Positions 17,564 to 26,830 of a DNA stretch of 64,000 nucleotides are shown here, piece after piece (position 1 is the first letter of the stretch; each line of letters begins with the position of its first letter). A program made the position numbers and the translations under genes. The stretch comes from Candidatus Rifleibacteriota bacterium (GTDB taxonomy: Bacteria > Muiribacteriota > Ozemobacteria > Ozemobacterales > Ozemobacteraceae). Location of the stretch: assembly GCA_015232575.1 (NCBI GenBank), contig JADFZL010000018.1, forward strand, positions 1 through 64,000, given 5' to 3'. The notes beneath the pieces are model-generated. The model was not told the origin of the DNA, did no database searches, and saw only the letters and a program-made list of their open reading frames with translations.

Positions 17564-17930
17564 ATTGAGCCACATACTACAGAAAAAAAATAGAAGCAGA
17601 TGATTCATAAAGAGATTTCTTGATAAAAGAGATAAGAGAAAAGATAAAAGATTAAAGCTGTCCGCAGATTACGCAGATTTCGCAGATTAAGATTTAAATA
17701 CAAAAGCTAAATTAGTATCCAACTGTTAACTACAGAAGTCTTTCTAATCTTGAATCTTGAATCTTGAATCTTGAGCCTAAAAATCTGCGGAATCTGCGGA
17801 ATCTGCGGAAAAAATCTTTTCTTGAATCTTTTCTTGAATCTTCTCTTTAATCTTGTCTTTAATCTTGAGATTTAGTATAAATATCTGCATAATCTGCAGA
17901 CAAAAATCTTGTCTTTTCAACAATAAAAAA
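17564..17930. other. Repeat-filled intergenic region before dusB
   Basis: No gene is seen. The region holds short degenerate repeats: CGCAGATT units near 17660-17690 and their complement AATCTGCGG repeated near 17780-17812, giving a large inverted repeat of about 150 nt, and several CTTGAATCTT units between them and after. Similar CCGCAGATT sequence recurs at 56201-56220. These look like dispersed intergenic repeats rather than coding sequence. Confidence 0.6.
17658..17812. repeat. CGCAGATT inverted repeat (family C)
   Basis: The left arm (about 17660-17690, TCCGCAGATTACGCAGATTT) is matched by the right arm (about 17780-17812, AATCTGCGGAATCTGCGGAA), its near reverse complement. Each arm is itself made of 8-9-nt tandem units. 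CTTGAATC tandem units lie between the arms. Confidence 0.65.
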
Positions 17931-18968
17931 ATGAGCATAAAATCACTCATAAAACCACTTAAAATCAAAGGCATTACCTTTCCAAACAATCTAGTACTGG
18001 CTCCAATGGCCGGAGTTACAGACGGGCCGTTCAGATATTTCTGCTCGAAACTCGGTGCCGGGCTTACCGTTTCTGAACTCGCAAGCGCAAAAGCAGTTCT
18101 ACTCGGAAACAAAACCACCATTCGCATGTTGAATTACACCCTTCAACCGCGCCCGTTTTCTGCACAAATTTTCGGACACGACCCGTCTGATATGGCAGAA
18201 GCCGCATCCAAAATTGAAAAAATGGGCGTCTGTGAACTTATCGATATTAACATGGGATGCCCGGTTGCAAAAGTTGTAAAGTCAGGTGCTGGCTCAGCAA
18301 TGATGAAAACACCAGAACTTGCCCGAAAAATAATTTCCGCAGTGAAAAATGCAGTAAAAATACCAGTTACAGTAAAGTTCAGGCTTGGCTGGACAGAAAG
18401 TCAGATTAACGTTATTGATTTCACAAAAATGACTCTTGACGCAGGTGCAGATGCAATCACTGTTCATGCACGCACTCGCGAAGCCGGATACTCCGGAACT
18501 GCTGACTGGAAAAGGCTTGAAAACATGCAGAATCTGTGCGGTTCTGTACCATTCATTGCTAATGGTGACATTAAATCATCTGAAGATATAATCAAAGTTC
18601 ACGAAATATCTGGAGCATCAGGATTCATGATCGGCAGAGGAGCAATCGGAAATCCATGGCTTTTCAGGAAAATTATTTCTGAAAGTTCAGAAAGTTCATC
18701 TTCGGATGTTCCAGAAATGTCTTCTGAATTGAAATTTGAACTATTCAGAGACCACCTCATTGAAAGCCTGGTTGAGCACGGAAACAAAGGCGTTGCTCTC
18801 TTCAGAGTGCATCTTTTCGCGTATCTCAGAGGACATCCAAATGCATCACAATTCAGAAGAGAAATGTGCAGCGAGCGCAATCCAACTGTAGTGCTTAACA
18901 ATGGCAAAACCTTTTTTTTTCGAAATGTATTGACATGCATTGATCATCAACATAAAATGACAGAATAA
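17931..18968 (+). CDS. dusB: tRNA-dihydrouridine synthase
   Basis: A 345-residue flavoenzyme that reduces uridine to dihydrouridine in tRNA using FMN and NADPH. I use ATG 17931 (MSIKSLIKPL) because conserved sequence begins directly after; an earlier frame extension runs through repeats. Landmarks in order: LAPMAGVTDGPFR (FMN loop), INMGCPVAKV with the catalytic Cys, VKFRLGW, ITVHARTREAGYSG, FIANGDI and GFMIGRGAIGNPWLF. Length is normal for DusB. No clear ribosome site is seen. It stands upstream of the sugar-nucleotide fusion gene with 38 nt between. Confidence 0.93.
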   Translation: MSIKSLIKPLKIKGITFPNNLVLAPMAGVTDGPFRYFCSKLGAGLTVSELASAKAVLLGNKTTIRMLNYTLQPRPFSAQIFGHDPSDMAEAASKIEKMGVCELIDINMGCPVAKVVKSGAGSAMMKTPELARKIISAVKNAVKIPVTVKFRLGWTESQINVIDFTKMTLDAGADAITVHARTREAGYSGTADWKRLENMQNLCGSVPFIANGDIKSSEDIIKVHEISGASGFMIGRGAIGNPWLFRKIISESSESSSSDVPEMSSELKFELFRDHLIESLVEHGNKGVALFRVHLFAYLRGHPNASQFRREMCSERNPTVVLNNGKTFFFRNVLTCIDHQHKMTE

Positions 18969-19006
18969 ATAAATATATCAAGGACAAGGAAACCAAGGAG
19001 ATATCT

Positions 19007-21517
19007 ATGAAAGCGGTAATTATGGCTGGCGGGTTTGGCACAAGACTCAGACCAATAACGTGCAATATTCCCAAACCAATGGTTCCGGTAGCAAATGTTC
19101 CAATGATGGAACATATTGTAAATCTTCTGAAAAAATATGATCTGAAAAAGATCTGCTCAATTCTTTACTTCCAGCCTGAAATAATTACCAAATATTTCGG
19201 TGACGGCTCGGATTTCGGAATTGAAATGAGCTATGTTATGGCAACTGCCGACTACGGAACAGCTGGAAGCGTTAAGAATGCTGAAGAAAATCTGAAAGGT
19301 GAGCCATTCATAATTATTTCTGGTGACGTTTTGACTGATTTCGATCTTTCACAGGCTATCGAATATCACAAACAGAAAAAAGCCATGGCAACAATCGTTC
19401 TGACACGCGTTACCAATCCGCTCGAATACGGTGTTGTCATTACCAGTGAAGATGGATCAATTGTAAGGTTTCTCGAGAAACCAAGCTGGGGTGAAGTCTT
19501 CTCTGACACAATAAATACAGGCATTTACATCCTCGAACCTGAAATATTCAATCACATTCCGCCCCAAACCGAGTTCGATTTCAGCAAAAATCTGTTTCCG
19601 CTTATGCTCAAGGAAAAATTGCCACTGTTTGGCTATATTGCTGACGGATACTGGAAAGATATCGGTGATCTTTCTGAGTACAGACTTGCCCATCAGGCTA
19701 TTCTTGAAGGAACTGTACAAATTAGTATTCCAGGCGGAAGGCTGAATACAATCGGGCGCGACGTCTGGCTTGGAGCCAACTCAAAAGTCGGAAGCAAAGT
19801 TAAATTCAAAGGTGGCGTAATCATAGGCGCCAACTGTCAGATCGAAGACGGAGTCGAGCTGCAGAACTGCATCATCGGTGACGGATGCATCATAAAAGCT
19901 GGTTCAAGAATTGTCGAATCAATTCTCTGGGAAGGCATTTATGTTGGACAGCGAGCCAGAATGGAAGAAGTAATCATATCAAATTCCTGTCAGATAAAAG
20001 ACGGTGCAATAATCGAAAAAGGCGTTGTAATCAGCGAAGAATGTAAAATCGGGGAAAACTCTGTAGTAAGAAGTAATGTAAAAATATGGCCCCGCAAAGT
20101 TGTCGACGACGGTTCGACAGTTTTTTCAAGCCTCGTCTGGGGCGACCGCTGGACAAAAAATCTTTTCGTATCTAACGGAATATCAGGTCTTGCAAATCTG
20201 GAAATAACACCTGAAATGGCATGCAAACTCGGAGCAGCATTTGGAGCATCACTTCCGAAGGGTTCCAGCGTCTGCACATCAAGAGATTCACATCGTTTCA
20301 GCAGAATAATCAATCGTGCAATGATTTCAGGACTTGCATCAGCCGGGATACATGTGGCAGATCTGCGTGTAATGCCTGCTTCAGTAGCCCGTTATAAGCT
20401 CGGAACTTTCAATAAAGTTGCGGGAATTCACGTGAATGTATCTCCACTTGATCCCAACCACCTTGAAATACGCATGTTTGACAATGAAGGACGTGACCTT
20501 TCGCCCGCTCAGCAGAAACCGATTGAAAGACTCTTCAACCGCGAAGATTTCCGCCGTGTTTCACTATCAGAAACAGGCGATATATCATTCCCGGCCAGAG
20601 TAACTGAATATTACCGTGATGAATTAATTTCCCACCTTGACGTTGCAGCAATCCGTAAAAGAGGCATGAAAATAGTTGTTGACTATGCTTACAGCGGTGC
20701 AAGCAACATATTTTCCAACATTCTCAGCCGCCTTAACTGCGAAGTAATTTCCCTGAATGCTTTCCATGCTGAATCGGCTGATTATCATCCACCGACAGAG
20801 TTTAAGCGTTCGATTGAACATATTGCACAAATAGTGAAATCGCTCGGCGCCGACATGGGATTCATGCTTGATACGGTTGGCGAACGTGTATTTTTTGTTG
20901 ACGATCAGGGAAGATGCGTTCTGAATGAAGAAAGTCTTGTTGCCTGGGTTGCAATGATTCTTGAAGTTAATCCGACTGCGCGAATTGCTGTTCCGGTATC
21001 ATCGACACACCTTCTTGAGCAGCTTGCCGCTCGTTCGGGCGGAAGTATTGTACGAACAAAAACCAGCGGCAGAGCTCTTATGAATGCAGCATTGACCGAA
21101 AAGCCTGCCTTCTGCGGAGATGCTTTTGGCGGAACAATCTTCCCATCGTTTCAGCCAGTTTTTGATGGAATTTTTTCCGGCGCCAAACTACTTGAGCTTT
21201 TGGCAAAGAATTCAAAACCGCTTTCGAAAATCTTCGATGAACTTCCGAAATTCTTTATTGAAACACGCAAAATACCATGTCCATGGGAAAACAAGGGCAG
21301 AGTAATGCGACATTCAATGGAATTCGCAAAAGACCGCGAAACATGGCTCATAGACGGCGTTAAAGTGGCAATCGCCAAAGACGAATGGGTTCTGATTCTT
21401 CCCGACCCCGACAAACCTTACGTAGAATTAACTGTCGAAGCCGCTTCTCAAAGGCGTGCAAATGAACTCATCGCAGAAATGCTTAAAAACATCGACCGCT
21501 GGAAAAACAGCGACTGA
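19007..21517 (+). CDS. Mannose-1-phosphate guanylyltransferase/phosphomannomutase-like fusion
   Basis: An 836-residue fusion. Residues 1-235 are a nucleotidyltransferase (AGGFGTRLRP P-loop-like signature, with DVLTDFD metal site), 250-370 a left-handed beta-helix of hexapeptides, and 380-836 a phosphohexomutase-like domain. Such fusions make GDP-mannose or a related sugar nucleotide for surface polysaccharide. The mutase half is degenerate: the usual TASHNP phosphoserine loop reads NVSPLDPNH (Ser kept), and the metal-binding DGDxDR loop reads DTVGER. It may bind sugar phosphate without normal catalysis; the same drift occurs in related fusions elsewhere. AAGGAG lies 6 nt before the ATG. Confidence 0.85.
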   Translation: MKAVIMAGGFGTRLRPITCNIPKPMVPVANVPMMEHIVNLLKKYDLKKICSILYFQPEIITKYFGDGSDFGIEMSYVMATADYGTAGSVKNAEENLKGEPFIIISGDVLTDFDLSQAIEYHKQKKAMATIVLTRVTNPLEYGVVITSEDGSIVRFLEKPSWGEVFSDTINTGIYILEPEIFNHIPPQTEFDFSKNLFPLMLKEKLPLFGYIADGYWKDIGDLSEYRLAHQAILEGTVQISIPGGRLNTIGRDVWLGANSKVGSKVKFKGGVIIGANCQIEDGVELQNCIIGDGCIIKAGSRIVESILWEGIYVGQRARMEEVIISNSCQIKDGAIIEKGVVISEECKIGENSVVRSNVKIWPRKVVDDGSTVFSSLVWGDRWTKNLFVSNGISGLANLEITPEMACKLGAAFGASLPKGSSVCTSRDSHRFSRIINRAMISGLASAGIHVADLRVMPASVARYKLGTFNKVAGIHVNVSPLDPNHLEIRMFDNEGRDLSPAQQKPIERLFNREDFRRVSLSETGDISFPARVTEYYRDELISHLDVAAIRKRGMKIVVDYAYSGASNIFSNILSRLNCEVISLNAFHAESADYHPPTEFKRSIEHIAQIVKSLGADMGFMLDTVGERVFFVDDQGRCVLNEESLVAWVAMILEVNPTARIAVPVSSTHLLEQLAARSGGSIVRTKTSGRALMNAALTEKPAFCGDAFGGTIFPSFQPVFDGIFSGAKLLELLAKNSKPLSKIFDELPKFFIETRKIPCPWENKGRVMRHSMEFAKDRETWLIDGVKVAIAKDEWVLILPDPDKPYVELTVEAASQRRANELIAEMLKNIDRWKNSD

Positions 21518-21586
21518 AATTTAATCCCAAATTCTTCGATTAATTTCAATTATATACACCAAATTAAGATTAATTGAAGAAAAAGT

Positions 21587-21631
21587 GGCACTGTAGCAAG
21601 ATTAACCGATAGGCTATTTTCATACAGTGCC
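21587..21631. repeat. Perfect 9-bp inverted repeat
   Basis: GGCACTGTA (21587-21595) and TACAGTGCC (21623-21631) are exact reverse complements 27 nt apart. They lie between the sugar-nucleotide gene and the secretion operon and could be an operator or part of a stem-loop. No match to a known site is claimed. Confidence 0.5.
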
Positions 21632-21663
21632 GATATTTACGCTTCTTTAAGGGAAAGACTTTT

Positions 21664-21711
21664 GGTATCATCTCAATTATCATAGATACGAATTGAGATG
21701 GTACGTTTTTT
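21664..21711 (+). terminator. Intrinsic terminator or leader attenuator before gspE
   Basis: A 14-bp stem (GTATCATCTCAATT 21665-21678 with AATTGAGATGGTAC 21691-21704, one G-U pair), a 12-nt loop and GTTTTTTG after it. It sits 56 nt before the gspE start. It ends the upstream transcript or attenuates the secretion operon. Its presence argues against the earlier in-frame gspE start at 21698. Confidence 0.65.
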
Positions 21712-21766
21712 GTTTAAGGGAAAGTTGATATTATTTTATAATCGAAAAAAGAAGATTTGGAAAAAC

Positions 21767-23416
21767 ATGAAAAGAATTGGCGATACCCTTATTGAAACAG
21801 GCTTGATTACTGAAGAACAGTTAAAAAAAGCTCTTGAGCAAGTTAATAAACGTGGTATCAGGCTTGGCGAAGCTTTAATTGGAATGGGCCTGATAAGCGA
21901 ATCAGAGCTGATCAAAACTTTGAGTAACCAGCTCGGAATTCCCTTTGTTTCGGATTCAGAGTTGCATGTAGACCCAAGTCTGATTCATGAAATTCCTTAT
22001 AGTCTGGCCAAAAAATTCAATGTAATACCTCTTTCGCTTCAAAACGGATGTCTGATAGTAGCGACATCTGATCCGCTTAACATAAGTATAGTCGATGATA
22101 TCGAAAACAAAGTTAAGAAGCCTGTTTCACTTGTGATGGCTTCTTCGAGAAGAATTTCTGAAGCAATAGAACAGTTTTTTTCAGGCGCTGAAGCTATTTC
22201 CCAGACACTTAAGCAAGTCCAGGAAAGCGAGGACGAAAGCATTCTGGATCGCATCGAAAGCGATGTCAGCGATTCTCAGAATACGCCTGTGGTTAAATTT
22301 GTTAATCAGATGCTTCAGAAGGCAGTCAAAGAAAACGCCTCAGATATTCATATTGAGCTTGACAACCTTGATTTTCACATTCGATTTCGCGTTGACGGAA
22401 TGTTGAAAACAATGTTCAGACCTAAACAGCACCTTCACCCTCTTATTGTTTCCAGAATAAAAGTAATGTCGAGAATGGATGTAAGCGAGCACCGGCTGCC
22501 CCAGGATGGCAGAATGATGCTTAAAGTCGAAGGTGCACTTATTGACTTCAGAACTGCAACTATTCCATGTACAAGTGGAGAAAACATTGTTATAAGAGTT
22601 CTGAATCATGGAAATGAATTTAGCGGTCTTACAGAATTAGGTTATTCTCAAGACAGCATTGAAAAGGTTTCATCGCTGATAATGAAAAATCATGGCCTGA
22701 TACTTGTCGCAGGACAGACAGGTTCTGGAAAAACAACAACCCTTTATTCAATTCTAAGAATGTTGAATAAAGAAGAAGATAAAATTATCACTCTTGAAGA
22801 CCCGGTCGAAATGAATATTCCGATGGTAAACCAAATACAGGTCAATACAAAAATTGATTTGACTTTTGCCAACGGATTGCGTGCCATACTCAGAATGGAT
22901 CCTGATATTATAATGATAGGAGAAATACGGGACCCCGAAACGGCAAGACTTGCAGTAAACGCATCTCTGACAGGACATCTGGTTTTCTCTACTATTCACA
23001 CTGGCACAGCTCCAGAAGTTCCTGTGCGACTCCAGGAAATGGGCGTTGAGAGTTACCTCACCGCAAATACACTTTTAGCAGCAATATCCCAGAGACTGCT
23101 GCGTTTGAATTGCCCAACCTGTACTGAAAAAGAAAAGATTTCTGAAATTGCCCTGAAAAAAATTCGGATAGACTTTCCTTCGTTTCGCGGAAAAGGCTGT
23201 CCAGCATGTAATCGAACAGGATACCGCGGCAGAACATGTGTCGAGGAAATAATGATTTCAGACAGCGCGATTAAAAAGGAAATTTTGAAAAACTCCGAAG
23301 CATCCGTTATCGAAGAAGCTGCAAAAAAGTGTGGAATGCAAACTCTTCTTGAAAACGGCATTCAAAAAGTAAAAACCGGCCTGACAAGTCTCGAAGAACT
23401 TGTCAGAGTGATCTGA
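21767..23416 (+). CDS. gspE: Type II secretion/type IV pilus assembly ATPase (GspE/PilB)
   Basis: A 549-residue hexameric motor ATPase that drives pseudopilus assembly from the cytoplasm. The N-terminal MshEN-like domain (GDTLIETGLITEEQL onward) can bind cyclic di-GMP in some relatives. The core has Walker A GQTGSGKTTT, an Asp box, Walker B GEIRDPETA and the four-Cys zinc motif (CPTC ... CPAC) typical of GspE. I use ATG 21767 (MKRIGDTLIE) since conserved sequence begins there and a terminator-like hairpin precedes it. It is the first gene of the secretion operon, with gspF 5 nt downstream. The window also encodes a diguanylate cyclase, so cyclic di-GMP control is plausible. Confidence 0.93.
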   Translation: MKRIGDTLIETGLITEEQLKKALEQVNKRGIRLGEALIGMGLISESELIKTLSNQLGIPFVSDSELHVDPSLIHEIPYSLAKKFNVIPLSLQNGCLIVATSDPLNISIVDDIENKVKKPVSLVMASSRRISEAIEQFFSGAEAISQTLKQVQESEDESILDRIESDVSDSQNTPVVKFVNQMLQKAVKENASDIHIELDNLDFHIRFRVDGMLKTMFRPKQHLHPLIVSRIKVMSRMDVSEHRLPQDGRMMLKVEGALIDFRTATIPCTSGENIVIRVLNHGNEFSGLTELGYSQDSIEKVSSLIMKNHGLILVAGQTGSGKTTTLYSILRMLNKEEDKIITLEDPVEMNIPMVNQIQVNTKIDLTFANGLRAILRMDPDIIMIGEIRDPETARLAVNASLTGHLVFSTIHTGTAPEVPVRLQEMGVESYLTANTLLAAISQRLLRLNCPTCTEKEKISEIALKKIRIDFPSFRGKGCPACNRTGYRGRTCVEEIMISDSAIKKEILKNSEASVIEEAAKKCGMQTLLENGIQKVKTGLTSLEELVRVI

Positions 23417-23421
23417 CAAAT

Positions 23422-24639
23422 ATGATCTTTCGATACACAGGACGCAATTCGACAGGATCTGAAGAAACCGGAACAATTGATTCTCCGGATGAAAAACAGG
23501 CTCTTGCAAGTCTTTCCAACAAGGGAATATTTGTAACTTCTGTAAAACCTGAAAAACCAGACTGGAATCTTCAGGCAGAAGTTTCCTTCCTGAACTGGGT
23601 TCCTTCAAGTGTCCTGAACGCTTTTCTTATACAACTTTCAGTTCTGCTGAAATGTGGCGTTCCTCTTGTTGAAAGCATTGCATCTCTTGAAGAAGGAGAA
23701 AGCAACAAATATTTTAAAAACATACTTCAAAATATCAGAAAGGCAATTGAAGAGGGAAGATCTTTTTCAGACGCACTTTCAACGCATCCGAATGTTTTCA
23801 GTCCATTTTTTGTAAATATGGTTCGACTTGGTGAATCAGGGGGCGTTTTAGAAAAGGTATTAAACAAACTTTCCCAGATTAATCAGAGAAGTCAGGCAAT
23901 AAGAAGTCAGATTATTTCTGCACTTGCTTATCCGGCATTGCTTATCACAGTAACAATGGCAGTGCTTGCTATTCTTTTCGGTTTTGCAATTCCAAGGTTT
24001 GCTGAAGTATTTAAAAGCGCAAATTTTCCATTACCGTTGCCAACAAAGATCATTCTCACAATTGGAATCTTTTTTAAATTACATTTAAAAATCATATTTG
24101 TTATCTTTATATTATCAGCATTAGCACTTCTTCTGTTTGCGCTTACCCGCGCAGGTCGGTGGATTGCCGGTGAAATCATCCTGCGCACGCCAGTTTTTTC
24201 TACAATAGTACGGACATATTTGATAGTACATATCTCCGAATCACTCGGATTACTCCTTAGCGCAGGAGTACCGTTGCTTGAATTACTTTCTTCAGTCGAA
24301 ACAACTGTTGATATGCCGACTCCCAAAAAAGTTATCAGGAATATGTCTGATTTTGTGGAAAGAGGAAGCACTCTGAAACTTTCCCTTGAAGGGAACATTA
24401 TTTTTCCGCCCATGGCAGTAAAACTCATTGAAACTGGCGAAAAAACTGGAATGCTGGAAAAAATGTTTGAGGAAATTGCACTTTTTTACGAAGCTTCATT
24501 GCAGAATGCTTTAAAGGTTGTCATGAGCCTGATTGAACCGTTACTGATATTGTTCATGGCTTTTATCGTAGGTTTCATAATGCTTTCGGTAATACTTCCA
24601 ATTTTCCAGATGAGCTCTCTGGTAAAAGGAAGAATGTAA
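23422..24639 (+). CDS. gspF: Type II secretion inner-membrane platform protein (GspF/PilC)
   Basis: A 405-residue polytopic protein with two T2SF domains and transmembrane segments near residues 170-195, 215-240 and 375-400. The sequence SVLLKCGVPLVESIASLE and the related LGLLLSAGVPLLELLSSV mark the start of each repeat. GspF anchors the pseudopilus base and couples it to GspE. It starts 5 nt after gspE and precedes the pseudopilin genes. Length and layout are normal. Confidence 0.93.
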   Translation: MIFRYTGRNSTGSEETGTIDSPDEKQALASLSNKGIFVTSVKPEKPDWNLQAEVSFLNWVPSSVLNAFLIQLSVLLKCGVPLVESIASLEEGESNKYFKNILQNIRKAIEEGRSFSDALSTHPNVFSPFFVNMVRLGESGGVLEKVLNKLSQINQRSQAIRSQIISALAYPALLITVTMAVLAILFGFAIPRFAEVFKSANFPLPLPTKIILTIGIFFKLHLKIIFVIFILSALALLLFALTRAGRWIAGEIILRTPVFSTIVRTYLIVHISESLGLLLSAGVPLLELLSSVETTVDMPTPKKVIRNMSDFVERGSTLKLSLEGNIIFPPMAVKLIETGEKTGMLEKMFEEIALFYEASLQNALKVVMSLIEPLLILFMAFIVGFIMLSVILPIFQMSSLVKGRM

Positions 24640-24654
24640 GTATGGAATCCTTTA

Positions 24655-25065
24655 ATGAAAACTAATTCTTTTTCAGGAATAACTTTAATTGAACTTCTTC
24701 TGGTGGTTTCAATTCTTGCGATAATTTCGGCTGTAGCTCTGCCAGCAGCTTATCAGGATATTAACGCACGAATTAACAGAAATATTCTTGCCACGCTCAA
24801 GTCAGACATTGAATATGCCAGATCAATGGCTCTTCTCGACATGTCAGAGTATTCTCAGGTAGTTCTTGCAGGAAACTCGTATACTTTCGCAAAACAGAAT
24901 AAAATATTTGCTGCAGATTACTCATTCGGCATTGGAACTATCGCTTTTAACAATATTGGAAAACCATTATCCTCTTTCATTACCATAGATGTTTCATTTG
25001 CAGGAAAAGAATTTGGCACAATTAACGTAAGTGAATCAGGAATGGTCTCAGCAAACCTTGAATAA
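24655..25065 (+). CDS. Minor pseudopilin (GspH-like)
   Basis: A 136-residue pseudopilin. The leader ends SFSG, then ITLIE with Glu at +5, then a hydrophobic helix; Gly occupies the position before cleavage, as in classical prepilins. The helix continues into residues typical of GspH (AVALPAAYQDINARINRNIL), with a short C-terminal beta domain. It lies 15 nt after gspF and overlaps the next gene by up to 35 nt. Confidence 0.8.
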   Translation: MKTNSFSGITLIELLLVVSILAIISAVALPAAYQDINARINRNILATLKSDIEYARSMALLDMSEYSQVVLAGNSYTFAKQNKIFAADYSFGIGTIAFNNIGKPLSSFITIDVSFAGKEFGTINVSESGMVSANLE

Positions 25066-26368
25066 ACTCTTTAAGAAAAAAGGAATAATGCTTATGGAGT
25101 TGCTCTTCGGAGCAATTCTTCTGGGTATTGTATCTATTTTTATTTATACACACCTGACAACTGCCTGGTTCTCTGCCGAACAGAATATCTCAGCAATGAA
25201 AAGCAATATTACCGCAAATAACTTTTTTGAAGCAATGATTGCGACTACCACTGAGAAAAAGGTTCTTCTCGAAAGCCTTTTTCCGGCTCAGGATATATCA
25301 ACATGGACGGTAATACCCGACAATTCAACCTATTCGTCAGGCATTTCAGTTTTTCACCCTCCATATTTCAGATATGTTGATGCATCGACACCATTTGAAC
25401 TCGCAGACAGTTTCGGAAACAGAGTCAACGTAGAAAGCTGGCTGGCAACTTCGACCACGGAGATTCCAGTAGGAGAATGGACAGTATTACCACCACCAAC
25501 AGTGGAAGGAGGAGCACCATTTACTCCGCACTTTGACCATACCACGACAGTGTTTGGCGGATATTTATGGATTTTTGCCGGAAATCCTGACGGTAATACA
25601 GCAACGAATTCTTCCTATCGAAGCCTTGATGGAGTAAACTGGGAACCCGTTGCTCCAATGTCTATCGCAAGAGAAGGACATACAACTGCCGTAATAAATG
25701 ACACGATATACGTAATTGGGGGGGCAGAAGAAGACCGTTCGGATAATTATTCCACATTTTCATATAACAGCGATGGGACATGGGATGATGTGTATAAACC
25801 CTACGGGAACAGCGTTAAACTCGTACCTTATAACCTTTCCACTGTCGTTTTCAACAATGTAGTTATCATGATCGCCGGATTGAATCTGTTTAATAATACA
25901 TTGATTACAGATACATGGTGGACCTCTAACCCTAATGTGAAGCCATGGAACCACACTGCAACAAACCTGCCACCGCGCTACAGTCACGCAAGTGCAGTTT
26001 TCAGCAATAAAATCTGGACAATCGGAGGAAGAAACCTTACCACGTTTTTAGGTGACGTCTGGTCATCTTCTGATGGGTTTGTCTGGAATCAGGTGTTATC
26101 AAGCGGTCCATTTGGAGCTCGCGAGGAATTCTCACTTGTGGCTCATGAAACAAAACTATATTTGCTCGGCGGACATAACGCCACAGGCTACCTTGACGAT
26201 GTCTGGTCTTCAACTGACGGAATAAACTGGGTTCTGGAATCCGGAAATCTGTCATATCCTGTTGCTGCAGCATCAGCTGAAGTATTCAACGATATGATCT
26301 ATCTGGTTGCAGGAAAAAATGATACTGGCGCACTATCAAAAATCCAGGTTTTTATACCTTCTGATTAA
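25031..26368 (+). CDS. Pseudopilin fused to a Kelch-type beta-propeller
   Basis: A 445-residue protein. The N-terminus is a prepilin signal (KKKG, then IMLME with Glu at +5, then a hydrophobic helix). After a pseudopilin-like linker, residues about 150-445 are five Kelch-type units: paired Gly (IYVIGGAEED, IWTIGGRNL, LYLLGGHNA), conserved Trp and the recurring S(T/S)DGxxW turn. Kelch propellers bind proteins or glycans. A GTG at 25031 is used; a TTG at 25058 would overlap the preceding stop by only 8 nt and is a fair alternative. It lies inside the secretion operon, so a pseudopilus would display the propeller. I know of no common family with this fusion. Confidence 0.8.
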   Translation: MNQEWSQQTLNKLFKKKGIMLMELLFGAILLGIVSIFIYTHLTTAWFSAEQNISAMKSNITANNFFEAMIATTTEKKVLLESLFPAQDISTWTVIPDNSTYSSGISVFHPPYFRYVDASTPFELADSFGNRVNVESWLATSTTEIPVGEWTVLPPPTVEGGAPFTPHFDHTTTVFGGYLWIFAGNPDGNTATNSSYRSLDGVNWEPVAPMSIAREGHTTAVINDTIYVIGGAEEDRSDNYSTFSYNSDGTWDDVYKPYGNSVKLVPYNLSTVVFNNVVIMIAGLNLFNNTLITDTWWTSNPNVKPWNHTATNLPPRYSHASAVFSNKIWTIGGRNLTTFLGDVWSSSDGFVWNQVLSSGPFGAREEFSLVAHETKLYLLGGHNATGYLDDVWSSTDGINWVLESGNLSYPVAAASAEVFNDMIYLVAGKNDTGALSKIQVFIPSD

Positions 26369-26378
26369 CAATAAAACT

Positions 26379-26822
26379 ATGAAAAAAAAGTCAGGTTTAA
26401 CATTAATTGAATTAATATTGTCAACAACTCTGCTGGCGATACTCTCTGCTGCATCCGTGGGAGCTTTTTACTGGCAGGCAGTTACGTATTCCAGCGTTGA
26501 AAGAAGAACAGATGCTTTTCATCGATTGCTAAACACCTATCTTGTAATGTACAAAACCATCCATCAATGGAAAAAATCGACCATTCCCATTGTCGAAAAA
26601 TCGAATGTTATTCAAACTTCAGACCTTTCTGATTCCAGTCTTATCCACGATTTTCAATACAACCCAGCTCTGAAAGTGCTCTATGCATCCTCATCTGCTT
26701 TGCTTGAAAATGCATCTGCTTCTTTTTCTTACAACAATGAATCAAAATTATGTTCTGTTAAGATTGAACTGCTTGATTATCCTGGTGAATTGTTGCACTT
26801 TGTCATTCATCCAAGACAATAA
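26379..26822 (+). CDS. Minor pseudopilin
   Basis: A 147-residue protein. ATG 26379 gives a short basic leader (KKKSG), then LTLIE with Glu at +5 and a long hydrophobic helix, a classical prepilin N-terminus with Gly before the cleavage site. The globular part is small and unrecognised. It begins 10 nt after the Kelch pseudopilin. An upstream in-frame extension is rejected because it would bury the prepilin signal. Confidence 0.8.
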   Translation: MKKKSGLTLIELILSTTLLAILSAASVGAFYWQAVTYSSVERRTDAFHRLLNTYLVMYKTIHQWKKSTIPIVEKSNVIQTSDLSDSSLIHDFQYNPALKVLYASSSALLENASASFSYNNESKLCSVKIELLDYPGELLHFVIHPRQ

Positions 26823-26830
26823 CACAAAAA

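Noticed and set aside
17658..17930. Tandem short repeats that might be a CRISPR or origin of replication
   Set aside because: Units are 8-10 nt, degenerate and in inverted arrangement; no DnaA boxes, spacers or cas genes are seen.
21698..21766. An upstream start for gspE
   Set aside because: The region contains a terminator-like hairpin and encodes no conserved sequence; ATG 21767 begins the conserved domain.
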